A DNA stretch of 8,911 bases from JBHHXR01 sp046757205 (lineage in GTDB: Bacteria > Pseudomonadota > Alphaproteobacteria > Rhodobacterales > Rhodobacteraceae): the NCBI GenBank assembly GCA_046757205.1, contig JBHHXR010000142.1, positions 1 through 8,911 of the forward strand. The letters are read 5' to 3'. The notes below the pieces were generated by a model. That model was given only the letters and a program-made list of their open reading frames with translations. It did no database searches and was not told the DNA's origin. This document shows, piece by piece, positions 6,364 to 8,911 of this stretch (its first letter is position 1; each line of letters starts with the position of its first letter). A program made the position numbers and the translations under genes.

Positions 6364-8730
6364 CTACTGTGCTGCCTGGATCGCCGACCACACCCGCGAC
6401 GGGCTGAGCGGCATGTCGATATGGGTGACGCCGAGGTCGGACAAGGCGTCCACCACGGCGTTGACCACCGCCGGCGGCGAGCCGATGGCGCCGGCCTCGC
6501 CGCATCCCTTGACGCCCAAGGGGTTGTGGGTGCACGGCGTCTGGCAGGAATGGTCCACCACGAAGGACGGCACGTCGCCGGCTCGCGGCATGGCGTAATC
6601 CATGTAGGAGCCGGTCAGCAACTGGCCGTCCTCGTCGTAGACGCACTGTTCCAGAAGCGCCTGGCCGATGCCCTGGCCGATGCCGCCATGCACCTGTCCG
6701 TCGACGATCATCGGGTTGATGATGTTGCCGAAATCGTCGGCCGCCGCGAACGAGCAGATTTCCACCTTGCCGGTGTCCGCGTCGACCTCCACCTCGCAGG
6801 CGTAGGCGCCGGCGGGGAAGGTGAAGTTGGCCGGGTCGTAGAAGGCGGTCTCCTCCAGCCCCGGCTCGATCTCCTCCAGCGGGTAGTTGTGCGGCACGTA
6901 GGCGGCGAGGCAGACATCGCCCCAGGCCACCGACTTGTCGGTGCCGGCAACGGTGAACTTGCCGTCGGCGAATTCCACGTCGCCCTCGGCGGCCTCCATC
7001 AGATGCGCCGCGATCTTCTTCGCCTTGGCGACGATCTTCTCGGTCGCGCGCACGATGGCCGACCCGCCGACCGCGATGGAACGCGAGCCGTAGGTTCCCA
7101 TCCCCATCGGGATCTTCGAGGTATCGCCGTGAACGATGTCGATCTGGCCTGCGTCGATGCCGAGCATGTCGGCGACCACCTGCGGGAAGGTGGTCTCGTG
7201 GCCCTGCCCGTGGCTGTGGCTGCCGGTGAAGACGCTGATCGAGCCGGTGGCGTTCACCCGCACGGTGGCGCTTTCGTAAAGACCGGCGCGGGCGCCGAGC
7301 TGGCCGACAAGGTTCGACGGCGCGATGCCGCAGGCCTCGATATAGGACGATATGCCCAGCCCCCGGCGATTGCCGCGCGCCGCGCTTTCGGCCTTGCGCG
7401 CCTCGAATCCGGCGAGATCGGCGATCTCCTCCAGCTTGTCCATGGTGGCCTGGTAGTTGCCGGTGTCATAGGCCAGCGCCACCGGCGTCTGGTAGGGAAA
7501 ACCGTCGGCGGGCACGAAGTTGCGGCGCCGCAGCTCGATCGGGTCGATGCCCATCTCGCGGGCCGCCTTGTCGATGACGCGTTCGAGCTGGAACGTCGCC
7601 TCGGGCCGGCCGGCGCCGCGATAGGCGTCCACCGGCACGGTGTTGGTGAACACCGCCTTGACGTTCACGTAGATCAGCGGCGTGGTGTAGTTGCCGGCCA
7701 TCAGCGTACCGTGCAGCCAGGTGGGAACCGACGGCGCAAAGGTCGACAGATAGGCTCCCATGTTGGCATGTGTATCGGTGCGGATTGCCAGGAACTTTCC
7801 GTTTTCGTCGAGCGCCAGTTCGATTTTCGTTACATGGTCGCGGCCATGCGCGTCCGTCATGAACGATTCCGAGCGCGACGCCGTCCATTTCACCGGACGA
7901 CCGACCGCCTTGGCGGCAAACGTGCAGAACGCCTCTTCCGCGTAGTGGAATATCTTGGAGCCGAAGCCACCGCCCACATCCGGCGCCACTACCCGCAACT
8001 TGTGCTCGGGTATGCCGAGGACGAAAGCGCCCATCAGAAGCCGGATCACATGCGGGTTCTGGCTGGTGGTGTAGAGCGTGTGCTCCTCGGTCGCTGCGTT
8101 GTAGTCGCCTATGGCCACGCGCGGCTCCATGGCGTTGGCGATCAGCCTGTTGTTGACCAGTTCCAGCGTCGTGACGTGATGGGCGTTCCTGATCGCCTCG
8201 TCCACCGCCTCGCGGTTTTCCTCGATGAAGCCCCAGTCGAAGCAGAGGTTGCTTTTCAGATCGTCATGGACCTTGGTGGCGCCCTCCGCGAGCGCCGCCT
8301 TCATGTCGATGACCGCCGGAAGCTCGTCGATATCGATGTCGATTGCCTCGGCGGCGTCGCGCGCCTCGCTCAGGCTCTCGGCAATGACCACGGCGATCGG
8401 GTCGCCGACATGGCGGACCTTGCCCTGGGCCAGAACCGGATGCGCCGGTTCCTGCATCGGTTCGCCGAAACGGTCGGTCACCTGCCAGCCGCAGGGGACA
8501 CCGCCGACGCCCTCGAAATCGGCCCCGGTGAATATCCGGACAACGCCGGGCATTCCGGCCGCCGCCGAGGTATCGATCCCGTTGATCCGGCCGTGCGCCA
8601 CGTCAGAGCGCACGAAATACGCGTAGGCCTGCCCATGTATGTTGATGTCGTCGGTATACTGACCCTTGCCGGTCAGGAACCGCACGTCCTCGCGCCGTTT
8701 GGTGCTGGCGCCGATGCCTCCGTCTGGCAT
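6364..8730 (-). CDS. coxL: Molybdopterin-binding large subunit, form II CoxL-like
   Basis: The product has 788 residues, the usual length. It holds the Mo-molybdopterin cytosine dinucleotide active site of an aerobic hydroxylase. The N-terminal part (about 10-150, with VRFLTGKGQYTDDI and VGDPIAVVIAES) is the aldehyde oxidase/xanthine dehydrogenase a/b hammerhead domain. Cofactor motifs follow: GGGFGSK (253-259), SHSHGQGHETTFPQ (504-517, with Gln509) and GMGTYGSR (543-550). GCGEAGAIG (742-750) includes Glu745, the conserved catalytic base. The active-site loop reads AYRGAGR (369-375). Form I CO dehydrogenases have AYxCSFR with a cysteine that carries copper; here that place is Gly372, so a Mo-S-Cu centre is not expected. 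The likely role is oxidative hydroxylation of an aldehyde, a purine or another N-heterocycle, or another small molecule; the substrate is unknown. The start at 8730 has an AGGAGG seven bases upstream. The order small-large-medium is the one reported for form II clusters. Confidence 0.93.
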   Translation of the reverse strand: MPDGGIGASTKRREDVRFLTGKGQYTDDINIHGQAYAYFVRSDVAHGRINGIDTSAAAGMPGVVRIFTGADFEGVGGVPCGWQVTDRFGEPMQEPAHPVLAQGKVRHVGDPIAVVIAESLSEARDAAEAIDIDIDELPAVIDMKAALAEGATKVHDDLKSNLCFDWGFIEENREAVDEAIRNAHHVTTLELVNNRLIANAMEPRVAIGDYNAATEEHTLYTTSQNPHVIRLLMGAFVLGIPEHKLRVVAPDVGGGFGSKIFHYAEEAFCTFAAKAVGRPVKWTASRSESFMTDAHGRDHVTKIELALDENGKFLAIRTDTHANMGAYLSTFAPSVPTWLHGTLMAGNYTTPLIYVNVKAVFTNTVPVDAYRGAGRPEATFQLERVIDKAAREMGIDPIELRRRNFVPADGFPYQTPVALAYDTGNYQATMDKLEEIADLAGFEARKAESAARGNRRGLGISSYIEACGIAPSNLVGQLGARAGLYESATVRVNATGSISVFTGSHSHGQGHETTFPQVVADMLGIDAGQIDIVHGDTSKIPMGMGTYGSRSIAVGGSAIVRATEKIVAKAKKIAAHLMEAAEGDVEFADGKFTVAGTDKSVAWGDVCLAAYVPHNYPLEEIEPGLEETAFYDPANFTFPAGAYACEVEVDADTGKVEICSFAAADDFGNIINPMIVDGQVHGGIGQGIGQALLEQCVYDEDGQLLTGSYMDYAMPRAGDVPSFVVDHSCQTPCTHNPLGVKGCGEAGAIGSPPAVVNAVVDALSDLGVTHIDMPLSPSRVWSAIQAAQ

Positions 8731-8737
8731 GTGAATT

Positions 8738-8743
8738 CCTCCT
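8738..8743 (-). promoter_or_regulatory. Consensus ribosome binding site of the large-subunit gene
   Basis: On the minus strand a full AGGAGG lies seven bases before the large-subunit ATG, the best ribosome binding site in the window. Confidence 0.8.
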
Positions 8744-8755
8744 GTTGATCCTGTC

Positions 8756-8775
8756 GGCTGGCGGTTTTGCCAGCC
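8756..8775 (-). other. Hairpin between the small- and large-subunit genes
   Basis: GGCTGGC (8756-8762) pairs perfectly with GCCAGCC (8769-8775) across a 6-base loop. It sits in the 55-base gap between the small-subunit stop and the large-subunit start, 12 bases upstream of the AGGAGG. No T run follows in the transcript, so termination is unlikely. An mRNA-stability or processing role that tunes the subunit ratio is possible but not shown. Confidence 0.5.
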
Positions 8776-8785
8776 CGCGCCTTGC

Positions 8786-8911
<126 letters not shown>

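Noticed and set aside
6364..8730. Annotation as a true carbon monoxide dehydrogenase.
   Set aside because: The active-site loop is AYRGAGR and lacks the copper-binding cysteine of the AYxCSFR motif.
5362..8748. A 1128-codon plus-strand open frame opposite the large- and medium-subunit genes.
   Set aside because: It mirrors two well-supported molybdenum-hydroxylase genes, is very rich in Arg, Gly, His and Asp, and matches no family. It is a GC-driven shadow.

Overview
The window is a high-GC bacterial stretch whose gene content and base composition point to an alphaproteobacterium, probably of the Rhodospirillales/Rhizobiales type. This placement is inferred from composition and family resemblance, not from a marker gene. 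All genes are tightly packed. The many long open frames opposite the real genes are a side effect of the high GC content.

Layout. Positions 1-277 hold mobile-element debris: the start of an IS630-type transposase that breaks after about 24 codons, followed by repeated motifs resembling an insertion-sequence end. Positions 278-1519 (+) encode an exported protein of unknown function. It converges on a minus-strand gene (1603-3261) for a TIM-barrel glycoside-hydrolase-like protein with a CxCxxC motif. A 172-base divergent intergenic region separates that gene from a plus-strand VOC/glyoxalase-fold protein (3434-3856). The VOC gene converges on a minus-strand GT39-type membrane glycosyltransferase (3893-5389).

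From 5566 to the right edge runs a minus-strand operon for a three-subunit molybdenum hydroxylase, transcribed small (2Fe-2S) to large (Mo cofactor) to medium (FAD). The small subunit is cut by the window edge. The large subunit carries AYRGAGR where true CO dehydrogenases carry AYxCSFR, so this is a form II CoxL-like enzyme and its substrate cannot be read from the sequence. A hairpin with a short U run just after the medium-subunit gene is the likely end of this operon.

Functional picture. Only the three molybdenum-hydroxylase subunits clearly work together: electrons from substrate hydroxylation at molybdenum pass through two 2Fe-2S clusters to FAD. The other genes look like independent units, each with its own promoter region. 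I see no tRNA, rRNA, CRISPR array or defence system, and nothing that clearly makes up a new multi-gene system. The least explained items are the exported protein and the glycoside-hydrolase-like protein.
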